From a virus, in IMG/VR virus record IMGVR_UViG_3300028388_006417, positions 1 to 39,377 of that record: a stretch of DNA of 39,377 nucleotides. One strand, written 5' to 3'. The position numbers and the translations under genes were made by a program. How positions within the stretch are numbered: the stretch's first letter is position 1; each line of letters opens with the position of its first letter. A model generated the notes under the pieces. It was not told the origin of the DNA. It worked only from the letters and a program-made list of their open reading frames with translations, and did not search any database. Positions 24,197 to 31,049 of this stretch are shown piece after piece.

Positions 24197-25062
24197 TTGC
24201 CAATTAACCTCATGAACTCCGCTCGAGCGGAAGGATTAGTGAGCATGACCCCGCGCATAGCGGAGGTCGTGGTGAGTGCGCCGGAATGACGAACGCCCCG
24301 AGATTCCACGCACATATGCCTTGCTTCGATGACGACTGCAACGCCTTTCGGATGCAGGTTGTCATCGAGAGCTGAAGCGATTTGATTAGTCAGACGCTCT
24401 TGCACCTGGAGTCGGCGCGCAAAGCAGTCAACTACGCGGTTGAGCTTAGAAAGGCCAACGATGCGGCCGTTGGGAATGTAACCGACGTGCGCCACGCCTG
24501 TAATTGCGGCGAGGTGGTGTTCGCAATGCGAGTAGACAGGAATACTAGACTCAATGATCAGTTCGTCGTAGTTTTCGGCGCCGTCGTTGAACTCCTTCAG
24601 AATAGTCTTAGGGTCTTCGGTGTACCCTTTGGTCCAATACTTCCAAGCTTTGATAACGCGGGCGGGAGTTTCTAGCAGCCCTTCACGGGTCGGGTCCTCT
24701 CCGACAATTTGCAGCAGCCGACGAATTGCATCTGTCTCGGCACCTTCGTTTTCTTCCCATGGGAATTGAACAAAAGGGTCCCCGGGCTTTCGTTCAAAAG
24801 CCGCCATAAAACGCGCGTTCGGGAACTCTTTTTCAAACCGACGTTTGGTTGCGCCGCTATCGATAATATCGTCGACAATGACTTTTGCCTGCTCCGGCGA
24901 ATTCGTTATGATAAAGTCACTGCTGAAAGACCGCATCATGTACGCGATAGACACACCGCCTCTTGGAACACCGTACACGTGTATAGGACCTGGAATAGCA
25001 AGCGACCGCACGATGTTCGCTACTGCCGAGAAGACTTCTTCGTGGGTTATTTTCTTGATCAT
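24193..25062 (-). CDS. folE: phosphoribosyltransferase-FolE fusion (GTP cyclohydrolase I)
   Basis: The 289-residue protein has two domains. Residues 1-104 are a compact type I phosphoribosyltransferase: VPRGGVSIAYMM, the PRPP motif VIVDDIIDSGATKR (61-73) and a DPFVQFPWE end typical of purine PRTases. Residues 107-289 are a complete GTP cyclohydrolase I with zinc ligands Cys180 and His183 (SHCEHHL) and Cys251 (HMCVESRGV). FolE makes dihydroneopterin triphosphate, the first intermediate of the 7-deazaguanine pathway. The PRTase might recycle guanine released by DpdA into GMP, which is inference. The gene overlaps queE by ATGA. Confidence 0.85.
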   Translation of the reverse strand: MIKKITHEEVFSAVANIVRSLAIPGPIHVYGVPRGGVSIAYMMRSFSSDFIITNSPEQAKVIVDDIIDSGATKRRFEKEFPNARFMAAFERKPGDPFVQFPWEENEGAETDAIRRLLQIVGEDPTREGLLETPARVIKAWKYWTKGYTEDPKTILKEFNDGAENYDELIIESSIPVYSHCEHHLAAITGVAHVGYIPNGRIVGLSKLNRVVDCFARRLQVQERLTNQIASALDDNLHPKGVAVVIEARHMCVESRGVRHSGALTTTSAMRGVMLTNPSARAEFMRLIGK

Positions 25063-25754
25063 GGGAGATGCAAAATCTTATGCTGTTGAAGGCTGACCCG
25101 GTAGCCGTACTTCATGGCAGAGACGGCAACTTCCTGTAGGTTGAGTTCGTTACGCATCTTGTCCTTTTCGTCCAATGGTGAAACCCAGATCTTGTTTGTA
25201 TTTTCTGGACGAGCAAGTTTTACAGGCTTTCCATTCGGGTCCTGCGTGTTTGTGCTTGGAAGCCCATCGTCGGGTGACGTCTCGCCGTAAGCAAGCACAT
25301 ACTTCCAGTGAGCAAGAGGATCGTCGTAAATACGCGCTACTTTCGCAGTCTTAGGGCTGACTACGACTGTGCAAAAGGAATACAGCTCGGACCAATCAAC
25401 AGGAACAGTTCCATTGGTCTCGATCTGCACTTGACGCGTTTTGGCGAGCTCAAAGATCAATGGTTTGATCGGTTGGCGGAAAGGTTCCCCGCCCGTGAAC
25501 ACGACTAGCTTCACGTTTGCAAAGCTTCTAACGCGGTTAATGATTTCATCCTTGGTCATAACCCAGTTCGCTGGGTATTCTGTATCGCACCAATGGCATT
25601 GGAGGTTACAGCCGGCAAAGCGCACGAACACCGCCGGCAAACCGGCGTACGGGCCTTCTCCCTGTATGGTGTAGAAGATTTCGGTAATCGCGTATTCGCC
25701 TGTGTTCTCAGCGACACGCGGGCTTGGAGCCTGCTTATTTATGACTCGTTGCAC
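25059..25754 (-). CDS. queE: QueE: 7-carboxy-7-deazaguanine synthase
   Basis: The 231-residue radical SAM enzyme has the cluster motif CNLQCHWCDT (Cys49, 53, 56) and GGEPF (88-92). It converts 6-carboxytetrahydropterin to 7-carboxy-7-deazaguanine (CDG). The N-terminus EIFYTIQGEGPYAGLPAVFV is typical of QueE. I start at the GTG at 25754, which has GAGG seven bases upstream and overlaps queD by 20 bases; a TTG at 25787 would add 11 residues. A charged, low-similarity insert lies near residues 155-195. Confidence 0.88.
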   Translation of the reverse strand: MQRVINKQAPSPRVAENTGEYAITEIFYTIQGEGPYAGLPAVFVRFAGCNLQCHWCDTEYPANWVMTKDEIINRVRSFANVKLVVFTGGEPFRQPIKPLIFELAKTRQVQIETNGTVPVDWSELYSFCTVVVSPKTAKVARIYDDPLAHWKYVLAYGETSPDDGLPSTNTQDPNGKPVKLARPENTNKIWVSPLDEKDKMRNELNLQEVAVSAMKYGYRVSLQQHKILHLP

Positions 25755-26151
25755 TGCATTTCCTCGTTTCTTCGACGATGACTTCAATTAGCTCGCAGCC
25801 TTCTAACACGCTTGGACCTACTTCTTCAAGTAGATACTTTGCCATATTCTCAGCCGTGGGATTAAATGGTACCACAACTGTCCCTTCGGGGTCAATCTTC
25901 AAAAAGGTCTCTACCCAAGGGTCTCTCTTGAACAGCAAAAACTTGTGATCCCAGTTGACCTCAAGCCATTCACACAGTTTTGACTTGATTACGCCAAAGT
26001 CGAGCACCATGCCAAGCTCGTCGAGCTCAGGTGCGACAACAGTGAAATGAATGCGGTAGTTGTGCCCGTGCGCGTGCCCGCACTTGGTCTTGTGCCCGAG
26101 CACGCGGTGGCCGCATGAGATGTCGTGGTAACGTGTTGCTGTGATGGTCAA
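25735..26151 (-). CDS. queD: QueD: 6-carboxy-5,6,7,8-tetrahydropterin synthase
   Basis: The 138-residue enzyme carries the QueD zinc ligands His15, His28 and His30 (CGHRV and HGHNY) and catalytic Cys24 (KCGHAHGH). It converts dihydroneopterin triphosphate from FolE into 6-carboxytetrahydropterin. I prefer the TTG at 26151, because GGAG lies six bases upstream and it gives the canonical N-terminus; a TTG at 26163 is possible. It is the first gene of the modification operon and follows a strong promoter. Confidence 0.85.
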   Translation of the reverse strand: MTITATRYHDISCGHRVLGHKTKCGHAHGHNYRIHFTVVAPELDELGMVLDFGVIKSKLCEWLEVNWDHKFLLFKRDPWVETFLKIDPEGTVVVPFNPTAENMAKYLLEEVGPSVLEGCELIEVIVEETRKCSATSHK

Positions 26152-26304
26152 TGAAGGCTCCAAAGGTCAAACAAACAGTTGCTGCTGAACGAGAGATGTT
26201 CGGTTTTGTATCAACTAAACGTACTCTTGCCTTTGCTCAATCGTGTCAATCACTTTCTTTTCCTCAAGTTCCCAAGGCCGAGGCGACTCCCCAGCCGACA
26301 AAGA

Positions 26305-26333
26305 GTTATACCGAAAGACCGCAAAGCTGTCAA
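26305..26333 (-). promoter_or_regulatory. sigma70-like promoter of the queD-dpdA-polA operon
   Basis: Reading leftward: TTGACA (26333-26328), 17-base spacer, TATAAC (26310-26305). The -35 box overlaps the stop codon of the YkgJ-like gene. The leader from about 26298 to 26152 holds no gene I trust; it includes GAGG followed by a 12-codon GTG frame. Confidence 0.78.
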
Positions 26334-26686
26334 CCTTGCTTCAGTAGCTCTTTACCCTTTTTCCATACCGTCAAACGGATGCCTTTGAACTTGCGAGCTT
26401 GAGTATAGGTCAAGGCTCTGGCGATGTTTCGGCAATCAAAGGTCCTGCACATGATCGGTTTGGTCTCGTGGATTGTGCAGCCACCTTTGCCGAGGTAAAC
26501 GCAGTTGCCATTAGGTTTGTGCGCTAGCATGAGCTGCCCCGGAAACAGCGGGTGAGGCTCTGTCTGGTACTCGCTTGGAAAGTCTCCCGGCAGGAGCCTG
26601 ACCATATCGCCGCGACAGCACAAGGTGCATCCGTTGCACGGCACAACGCCCGGGTCCTTCGACCCGGGTGTCGCACCATCTCCCAT
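26330..26686 (-). CDS. YkgJ-like Cys-cluster protein
   Basis: The 118-residue protein has the CxxCxxxCC signature (CNGCTLCC) at about 17-24 and a second set, NCVYLGKGGCTIHETKPIMC, then RTFDC. These define the putative zinc- or iron-chelating family. Biochemical function is unknown; members occur in many phages and bacteria. The ATG at 26686 overlaps the upstream stop (TAATG). A strong palindrome (CCCGGGTC/GACCCGGG) lies inside the first codons. Confidence 0.7.
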   Translation of the reverse strand: MGDGATPGSKDPGVVPCNGCTLCCRGDMVRLLPGDFPSEYQTEPHPLFPGQLMLAHKPNGNCVYLGKGGCTIHETKPIMCRTFDCRNIARALTYTQARKFKGIRLTVWKKGKELLKQG

Positions 26687-27594
26687 TACGCAGCCTCGGC
26701 CTTGTCTTCGGTCTCCTCCTCAGCCTTGGGCTCCTCGCGGAACTTCTCGCCAGTCAGATCCTCGGCGAGCTCGACTGCGAGGTTGAACGTGCTCCAGTAG
26801 GACTGAGCCATCGCGGCGCTGATGTCCATCTCGGCCCATGCGACGAACGCCTCGCCTCGCTTGGCGTCGAGGTGATCCTTAAACCACTTCCATGCGGCCT
26901 CGCGCTTCTCCGACCCACCGCGATCCGATGCCAGGCCCATCGACTTGATGGTCGACTGGTAGACGCCAGCCGCGCTGTTTTCGGTGTAGCCAAACTCGTC
27001 GATCAGATCCTGGATGATGTCCTTGCGTTCCTTGTTCGCGTCCAGACCCTTCTTGATCAGCGCGGTGCGCTCTTCAACAGAGGCCCGAGCAGTGGGGCGG
27101 CCGGTGAGCTCGAAGCCGTGCATCTTGAGGTAGTTGCGCATGTGCGCCTGAAGCGACGCATCCGTCAGCCCGGACTCTTCCTTGGCCTTCTCGAAGGCTT
27201 GCTTCCGAGCCTCCTGGAGATCGTCCGGCGGGTTCTCCGGATCGATCATCTCGCGAAAGACTTTGAAAGCCGCGATCTTGCCCGCACCGCGGTCGGAAGT
27301 GGCCGTGATGTTGTGAATCTGGCAGAACATCGGGTAGAGAGTCGTCGCGAGGTTCTTTGAGCACTCGCTAGCTGCGATCATGCGGTCGATCACACCAACG
27401 CGGGTGACGTCCGGGTCTTTCACGGCTTCCAGGAATGCGGCCTCGGCGAGATCGCGCTTGGACATTTTGGCTTCGGTCATAGCTTTCTCCAGCTTATTGA
27501 TCAATTGATCTTTGGTTGAGCGCTTTGCGTAAGCAACTCCTGCATCATCGGCCACTTTTCGCAGTTCAGCAACGGTCATTTCTTCAAAATTCAT
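26686..27594 (-). CDS. SAP/HeH-like protein with repeated HTH-like motif
   Basis: The 302-residue protein begins with a SAP/HeH-like helix-extended-helix unit (MTVAELRKVADDAGVAYAKR, then TKDQLINKL). It then carries up to three copies of an HTH-like motif shared with neighbouring genes. The clearest is KERKDIIQDLIDEFGYTENS, AAGVYQS; weaker ones are near residues 60-90 and 240-275 (AMAQSYWSTFN). The C-terminus is acidic (EEPKAEEETEDKAEAA). DNA or chromatin-like binding is likely from the SAP-like part; the function is unknown. Confidence 0.62.
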   Translation of the reverse strand: MNFEEMTVAELRKVADDAGVAYAKRSTKDQLINKLEKAMTEAKMSKRDLAEAAFLEAVKDPDVTRVGVIDRMIAASECSKNLATTLYPMFCQIHNITATSDRGAGKIAAFKVFREMIDPENPPDDLQEARKQAFEKAKEESGLTDASLQAHMRNYLKMHGFELTGRPTARASVEERTALIKKGLDANKERKDIIQDLIDEFGYTENSAAGVYQSTIKSMGLASDRGGSEKREAAWKWFKDHLDAKRGEAFVAWAEMDISAAMAQSYWSTFNLAVELAEDLTGEKFREEPKAEEETEDKAEAA

Positions 27595-27615
27595 GTTGAC
27601 TTTTCCTTTTAGTTG

Positions 27616-27635
27616 GCGGAGCCCGAAGGCCCCGC
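27616..27635 (-). promoter_or_regulatory. UUCG-capped leader hairpin
   Basis: On the leftward RNA, GCGGGGCC-UUCG-GGCUCCGC forms an eight-pair stem (one G-U) with a very stable cUUCGg loop. It lies 22 bases before the ATG at 27594, with AAGGA between. No T tract follows, so it is a leader structure rather than a normal terminator. Confidence 0.6.
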
Positions 27636-27648
27636 GTGGATAAGCAGG

Positions 27649-27840
27649 TTAAAATCCGGCCTCGGTGCCGATCAACGTTTGCTGCCCGTCAGTGACATCG
27701 AAGACCTTGTCATCGATGGCAGCGCTGATCATGGTGCCGTTGTCGGTCAAGAAGACTCCGATAATCCCCAAATCTTGAATCTGGCGGACGGAGATCTGAA
27801 CCTCGGTGCCGTTCAAGTCAGTGTAGGTCAAGGTGTTCAT
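27649..27840 (-). CDS. 63-residue protein, unknown
   Basis: A small beta-rich protein (MNTLTYTDLNGTEVQISVRQ, GIIGVFLTDNGTMISAAIDD). It has its own promoter, leader stem-loop and GAGGAAACGAC ribosome site, so it is probably highly expressed early. No family recognised. Confidence 0.65.
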   Translation of the reverse strand: MNTLTYTDLNGTEVQISVRQIQDLGIIGVFLTDNGTMISAAIDDKVFDVTDGQQTLIGTEAGF

Positions 27841-27859
27841 GTCGTTTCCTCGGGCGCTT

Positions 27860-27920
27860 GGTTGGGAGCTGTTCTCCCAACCGTTAGAGACACTATACTA
27901 GTGTCTGCGAGGTTTGACAA
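27860..27920 (-). promoter_or_regulatory. promoter plus 5' stem-loop for the 27840 gene
   Basis: Leftward: TTGTCA (27920-27915), 17-base spacer, TATAGT (27897-27892), then a perfect nine-pair hairpin (27882-27874 with 27868-27860; loop AACAG) starting near the expected mRNA 5' end. The stem ends 20 bases before the ATG. Confidence 0.78.
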
Positions 27921-28470
27921 CCCAAGCTTCCATGATCCTGCGCTTAGAGTAAGCTGCCCAATCTTGAATCTCGTAGCCGTCAAATCCTACTACGTGCCCT
28001 CGCACCAGGAGGACAACTTTCTGGCCTGCGTAGTTAGCACGAAGCTCCGTCTCCGAGGACCGAAGGGTTTTAGCGTTGAGCTCAATCGGCTCCACGTCGA
28101 AGCCCAACCGGTCGAAGATAGGGAACCATCGATCAAAGCGCATGCCTTGCCCACTTTTCCGACCCTCAATCTCGCAGAGCATATGCATGGTCTTGTAGTG
28201 GACGCCTGTAACTACGGAAAACATTTTGACTACGCAGTCGTTGCGTTCGCCGAACGTACTAGACAAAGCAACGAGCTCAGAATACTCGTAAGTAGGCTGG
28301 TAAGCTGACCTGGCTTGCTCTGCAACGCGGTGTTCTTTTTTCCAAGCAGCGTAGATCGTTGACGCAGTCGTTGCCTTGACGCCTTGCGCAACGCACAGCT
28401 CGATGATTTTCTTTCGAGGCGCTGAAGGATAAGCATCGGCGATGGCTCGGACTCGAAGTGTCGGTTTCAT
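27898..28470 (-). CDS. HTH-like domain fused to a cysteine-protease-like domain
   Basis: The 190-residue protein starts with the HTH-like motif (RVRAIADAYPSAPRKKIIEL, then CVAQGVKATTASTIYAAWKK). Residues 75-190 show a pattern I associate with papain/C39-like folds in phage proteins: GERNDCVVKMFSVVTG with a Cys after Asp, HMLCEIEGRKSGQG, VVLLVRGHVVGF with a Gly-His, and EIQDWA with Asp. Cys/His/Asp are in catalytic order, so a peptidase-like activity is possible but unproven. Its promoter cassette lies directly upstream. Confidence 0.6.
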   Translation of the reverse strand: MKPTLRVRAIADAYPSAPRKKIIELCVAQGVKATTASTIYAAWKKEHRVAEQARSAYQPTYEYSELVALSSTFGERNDCVVKMFSVVTGVHYKTMHMLCEIEGRKSGQGMRFDRWFPIFDRLGFDVEPIELNAKTLRSSETELRANYAGQKVVLLVRGHVVGFDGYEIQDWAAYSKRRIMEAWVVKPRRH

Positions 28471-28489
28471 TTTCGTTTCCTAGTCTCGT

Positions 28490-28549
28490 CGGTCGGGGCC
28501 TGCCCCCGACCGTTAGAACTATCTTACCGAAACCTTATGCCTTGGTCAA
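28490..28549 (-). promoter_or_regulatory. promoter plus 5' stem-loop for the 28470 gene
   Basis: Leftward: TTGACC (28549-28544), 17-base spacer, TAAGAT (28526-28521), then a perfect nine-pair hairpin (28512-28504 with 28498-28490; loop GCAGG). The ribosome site AGGAAACGAAA follows and the stem ends 20 bases before the ATG. The -35 overlaps the end of the upstream gene. Confidence 0.75.
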
Positions 28550-28957
28550 CTTGTTCTTGACGTCTTCGGGCATCGGAATCTTCCAGACACCGTCAACTTC
28601 TTTGTAGCCGAGCGCGCTGATCTCTTCATCTCTCAGGCACCGCCGTCCGTAGGTCGGGTGATCCATCGTGAACTCGCCGACTCGATGAGCATCGAAGGCT
28701 GTGATGCCGCCGAAGCTCTTGCCGCAGCTTATGCACTTGCAGCGGTTCTTCGGGATGTAGGAGCTGGGTGTGCTGGTCCGTGCGTAGTCGACAGTTTCTC
28801 CACGCTTCCAAGCCGCGAAGAACGTGCTCGCGCTGCCCTTGGAAATACCCTGCTTCGCGCAGAGGTCCAGCATCTCTTTGCGAGAAGCGCCCGGATTGGC
28901 TTCGCAGATCGCGTAGACCTGCGCTTTCACAGTCATGTTCTTTTTGCTTGCTTTCAT
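28535..28957 (-). CDS. HTH-like motif plus C2H2-like zinc finger protein
   Basis: The 140-residue protein has the same HTH-like motif as the 28470 gene (VYAICEANPGASRKEMLDLC, then AKQGISKGSASTFFAAWKRG). After it comes a finger-like CISCGKSFGGITAFDAHRVG. Both regions suggest nucleic acid or protein binding. I chose ATG 28957; GAGG is 17 bases upstream, which is long, and the frame is open to 29152. The finger has CxxC but only one His in the usual spacing, so zinc ligation is uncertain. Confidence 0.62.
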   Translation of the reverse strand: MKASKKNMTVKAQVYAICEANPGASRKEMLDLCAKQGISKGSASTFFAAWKRGETVDYARTSTPSSYIPKNRCKCISCGKSFGGITAFDAHRVGEFTMDHPTYGRRCLRDEEISALGYKEVDGVWKIPMPEDVKNKLTKA

Positions 28958-28992
28958 AACTTTCGTGGTTGTTTCCTCAGGCGGTACGCATA

Positions 28993-29253
28993 TCAATTTT
29001 CTCCGATGCGGTGTGGTGGCGTCCGTGCCCCGCAAAACGTGCAAAATCCCTCCCGCACGTAGGCGGCCGGGTCGTTTTCGCAACCGTGGCAGCCGCGGTG
29101 GACGGGCGGAGTCGCGTAAGACTCCGCTCGAAGCTGACCATTCTCCAAACACACTGCGCCGGTTGGCACAGTGTCCGGGTTGGTGGGGTCGATCGGGTCA
29201 GCCGGCGCGTCCGGGAACGCGAACCGGCTGACGGTTTTGGTTGCTTTGTTCAT
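28993..29253 (-). CDS. small zinc-ribbon-like protein
   Basis: The 86-residue protein starts MNKATKTVSRFAFPDAPADP and has CHGCENDPAAYVREGFCTFC, a compact CxxC...CxxC set, in the C-terminal third. The ATG at 29253 overlaps the upstream stop by ATGA. The middle is Pro/Asp-rich and probably flexible. Function unknown. Confidence 0.6.
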   Translation of the reverse strand: MNKATKTVSRFAFPDAPADPIDPTNPDTVPTGAVCLENGQLRAESYATPPVHRGCHGCENDPAAYVREGFCTFCGARTPPHRIGEN

Positions 29254-29444
29254 CCGGAGTGATCCTCCGTCGGGCCGTAGTACTTCTGCTTGGGGTCGTG
29301 TGCGGGCTGTGCAAAATGCAGCCCGCCGCAATGGTGGCAAGTGGTGAAGCCAATCTTGTTATTGGCTTCCTCCTCGCTTCGCGCCATGACGCGAACATCT
29401 GCGGATGCCCCGCAGGTGCCGCAAAAGAACTGGTACTCGGTCAT
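29250..29444 (-). CDS. small zinc-ribbon protein (64 aa)
   Basis: The protein has CGTCGASADVRVMARSEEEA followed by TTCHHCGGLH: two CxxC knuckles about 25 residues apart, as in a zinc ribbon. It overlaps both neighbours by ATGA, so three genes form one translational unit. Role unknown; such ribbons often bind RNA polymerase or nucleic acid. Confidence 0.65.
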   Translation of the reverse strand: MTEYQFFCGTCGASADVRVMARSEEEANNKIGFTTCHHCGGLHFAQPAHDPKQKYYGPTEDHSG

Positions 29445-29761
29445 AACGCCGCCTTTCTCACGTGCACCATCGGCGGCGCTCCGTCCGCATCCAACCGGCC
29501 TTCTGCGGCCGCCATGCCGCTTGCGTGCGCATCCTCATAGGACGCGAACCAGCCAGGCACTTGCTCCTCATGAAACCCCCCACTCCATGAGGCGTTGACG
29601 AACAACAGGCTGGCCCTAAACGGGCGGGGTAAAGGCTCCTCAGTCCAATAGCATTCCCGTTCGTCCATGATTACCGGGAACCCATAGTCATCCGGCCGTT
29701 TGTTTTCCGTAGCGAAGGGCTGCCCCGTAATGGCGTCACGCAGGACCCAGTGTGTATTCAT
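29441..29761 (-). CDS. 106-residue protein, unknown
   Basis: First gene of a four-gene unit. The sequence (MNTHWVLRDAITGQPFATEN, PGWFASYEDAHASGMAAAEG) has the look of a small alpha/beta protein with a short repeat of strand then helix. AGGAG precedes the ATG and a CCCCGC-UUAG-GUGGGG hairpin lies 13 bases upstream (29789-29774). No family recognised. Confidence 0.55.
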   Translation of the reverse strand: MNTHWVLRDAITGQPFATENKRPDDYGFPVIMDERECYWTEEPLPRPFRASLLFVNASWSGGFHEEQVPGWFASYEDAHASGMAAAEGRLDADGAPPMVHVRKAAL

Positions 29762-29773
29762 TTCTCTCTCCTA

Positions 29774-29789
29774 CCCCACCTAAGCGGGG
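29774..29789 (-). promoter_or_regulatory. leader hairpin before the 29761 gene
   Basis: On the leftward RNA, CCCCGC and GUGGGG pair around UUAG (one G-U). No convincing promoter boxes are seen between this hairpin and the upstream stop at 29820. Confidence 0.4.
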
Positions 29790-29819
29790 CGCTGTAATGG
29801 GTTAGGGTTGGGGTTTGTG

Positions 29820-30305
29820 TCAGCCGCGGCCGCGGCCGCACTCTCGAAAGCGAAGGTGACGGAATACCGCCACTTTTCGAACCGAGCCGTCGGGCTGCGT
29901 TTGATCCTCGCTCACGCGCTCAGTGAGCGCGCGCACAGGGATGCCGCCGACGCGGCGGATAGCCGCTTCCAGGTACTCCATCAGATCGGCTTGCCCGCCG
30001 ACCATGAAGCGGACGGCGGCCGCTTGACGGTGGACGCGGATTACGTCCGCGTCGTCATCGGCATCAGCGCCGGCGGCGGAACGGATGCGCTCCGCGATGG
30101 CCGGGACAGCCCAGCGGGACACTATCTCTTGGGCGCGGCCCGAGAGATCGTAATCCAAGAACTCGTCCGACGCCTTCAGGGCGTCGGCCGGCACCGTCAG
30201 AAGCTTGGACAGCTCTAGACGTTCAGCAGTAGGGAGGTCCGCCAGTCCAGCGGCGGCCTGGCTCTCGGTCGCGGTGTGTTGCGTCAAATTTACGATCTTA
30301 GGCAT
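29820..30305 (-). CDS. 161-residue phage protein, unknown
   Basis: The protein begins MPKIVNLTQHTATESQAAAG, an opening I have seen in other phage accessory proteins of no known role. It has a helical middle and a C-terminal half RFMVGGQADLMEYLEAAIRR, then VFRHLRFREC. GGAG precedes the ATG and a separate promoter is present. The codon choice is strongly GC-rich compared with the replication genes. Confidence 0.6.
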   Translation of the reverse strand: MPKIVNLTQHTATESQAAAGLADLPTAERLELSKLLTVPADALKASDEFLDYDLSGRAQEIVSRWAVPAIAERIRSAAGADADDDADVIRVHRQAAAVRFMVGGQADLMEYLEAAIRRVGGIPVRALTERVSEDQTQPDGSVRKVAVFRHLRFRECGRGRG

Positions 30306-30346
30306 GTCTCTCTCCGTTGTTGCGGTGGGCGGTGGGTTTGCCGGCG

Positions 30347-30418
30347 TCCTAGCCGACTAGGAGCATGTTTATCGTCTCGCTTCCATGACAGTATGCACGT
30401 CCTTGTGTCGAAGATCAA
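30347..30418 (-). promoter_or_regulatory. promoter and leader hairpin for the 30305 gene
   Basis: Leftward: TTGATC (30418-30413), 17-base spacer, CATACT (30395-30390), then TCCTAG-TCGG-CTAGGA (30362-30347). The -35 overlaps the stop of the 30813 gene. Boxes are weaker than in the other cassettes and the hairpin lies farther from the start (42 bases). Confidence 0.55.
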
Positions 30419-30813
30419 CGCCTTGTGAACTTGTGCCAATAGGTCGCAGCAGTCGCCGGATTGAGCCCGCTCTCAAGCGCAGCCCTCATGTAGCTCTTGC
30501 GAGTCGGCCAAGCACGACTATAGTAGAGCTGGCGGAGCTGGTAGACCGGAGTCTGCTCTTTCTTGAGCATCTTCTGAGTCTGCTTCATTTCCTTGATCTT
30601 GACCCGGACTTCTTTAGCTTCTGCCTCCAACGCGCGGAGACGGCACTCCAGCCTCTCCAGCTTGGTATTATCGGGCATGCTCGCTTCCGCGATCGCTTGA
30701 GCAAGCTGCTCTTTGGTCCAGCGCTTACCATGCTCGATACTGTGTTCTTCGCAGTATTCCAGCAGCTCTTTTTTGCTGGCTTCGGGGAGGTTGTTAAGAT
30801 CGATGGCCATCAT
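30415..30813 (-). CDS. SAP/HeH-like, coiled-coil, HTH-like protein
   Basis: The 132-residue protein repeats in short form the plan of the 27594 gene. It has a SAP/HeH-like start (SKKELLEYCEEHSIEHGKRW, then TKEQLAQAI), a coiled coil (about 55-95, LERLECRLRALEAEAKEVRV) and a C-terminal HTH-like motif (TRKSYMRAALESGLNPATAA, then TYWHKF). GAGGGAAACGAAAC precedes the ATG. Sequence-nonspecific DNA binding or a dimeric regulator is plausible; function unknown. Confidence 0.6.
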   Translation of the reverse strand: MMAIDLNNLPEASKKELLEYCEEHSIEHGKRWTKEQLAQAIAEASMPDNTKLERLECRLRALEAEAKEVRVKIKEMKQTQKMLKKEQTPVYQLRQLYYSRAWPTRKSYMRAALESGLNPATAATYWHKFTRR

Positions 30814-30834
30814 GTTTCGTTTCCCTCGTTCAGC

Positions 30835-31026
30835 TTACGCGGAAAACCAAAGGTCATAGAGGCGGCTTCCGATCGCGGTAGGGCTTTCCAAGAAACTGTA
30901 GTTTACCCCGGCAGCAGCCTGCACCCCGAAAATGATGTGCCCGGTGATGTTCCGCGGGCTGCCGATCAGGACAACACGGTCCTCGATTCGGCTCATCTTC
31001 GGCTGGAAAGTGGTTTGGTTGGTCAT
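30835..31026 (-). CDS. 63-residue protein, unknown
   Basis: The small protein (MTNQTTFQPKMSRIEDRVVL, GSPRNITGHIIFGVQAAAGV) is beta-rich with an aromatic C-terminus. It has a full promoter, stem-loop and AGGAAACGAAA ribosome site, so strong early expression is expected. No family recognised. Confidence 0.62.
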   Translation of the reverse strand: MTNQTTFQPKMSRIEDRVVLIGSPRNITGHIIFGVQAAAGVNYSFLESPTAIGSRLYDLWFSA

Positions 31027-31049
31027 TTTCGTTTCCTGTTGTTTCTGGC

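Noticed and set aside
26164-26304. PreQ1-type riboswitch or leader peptide before queD
   Set aside because: I could not fold a PreQ1 aptamer consensus here; a 12-codon GTG frame after GAGG exists but is too short to support.
26668-28308. Two long plus-strand frames (230 and 231 codons)
   Set aside because: Both are shadows of the leftward SAP/HTH-like genes and cross their promoters.
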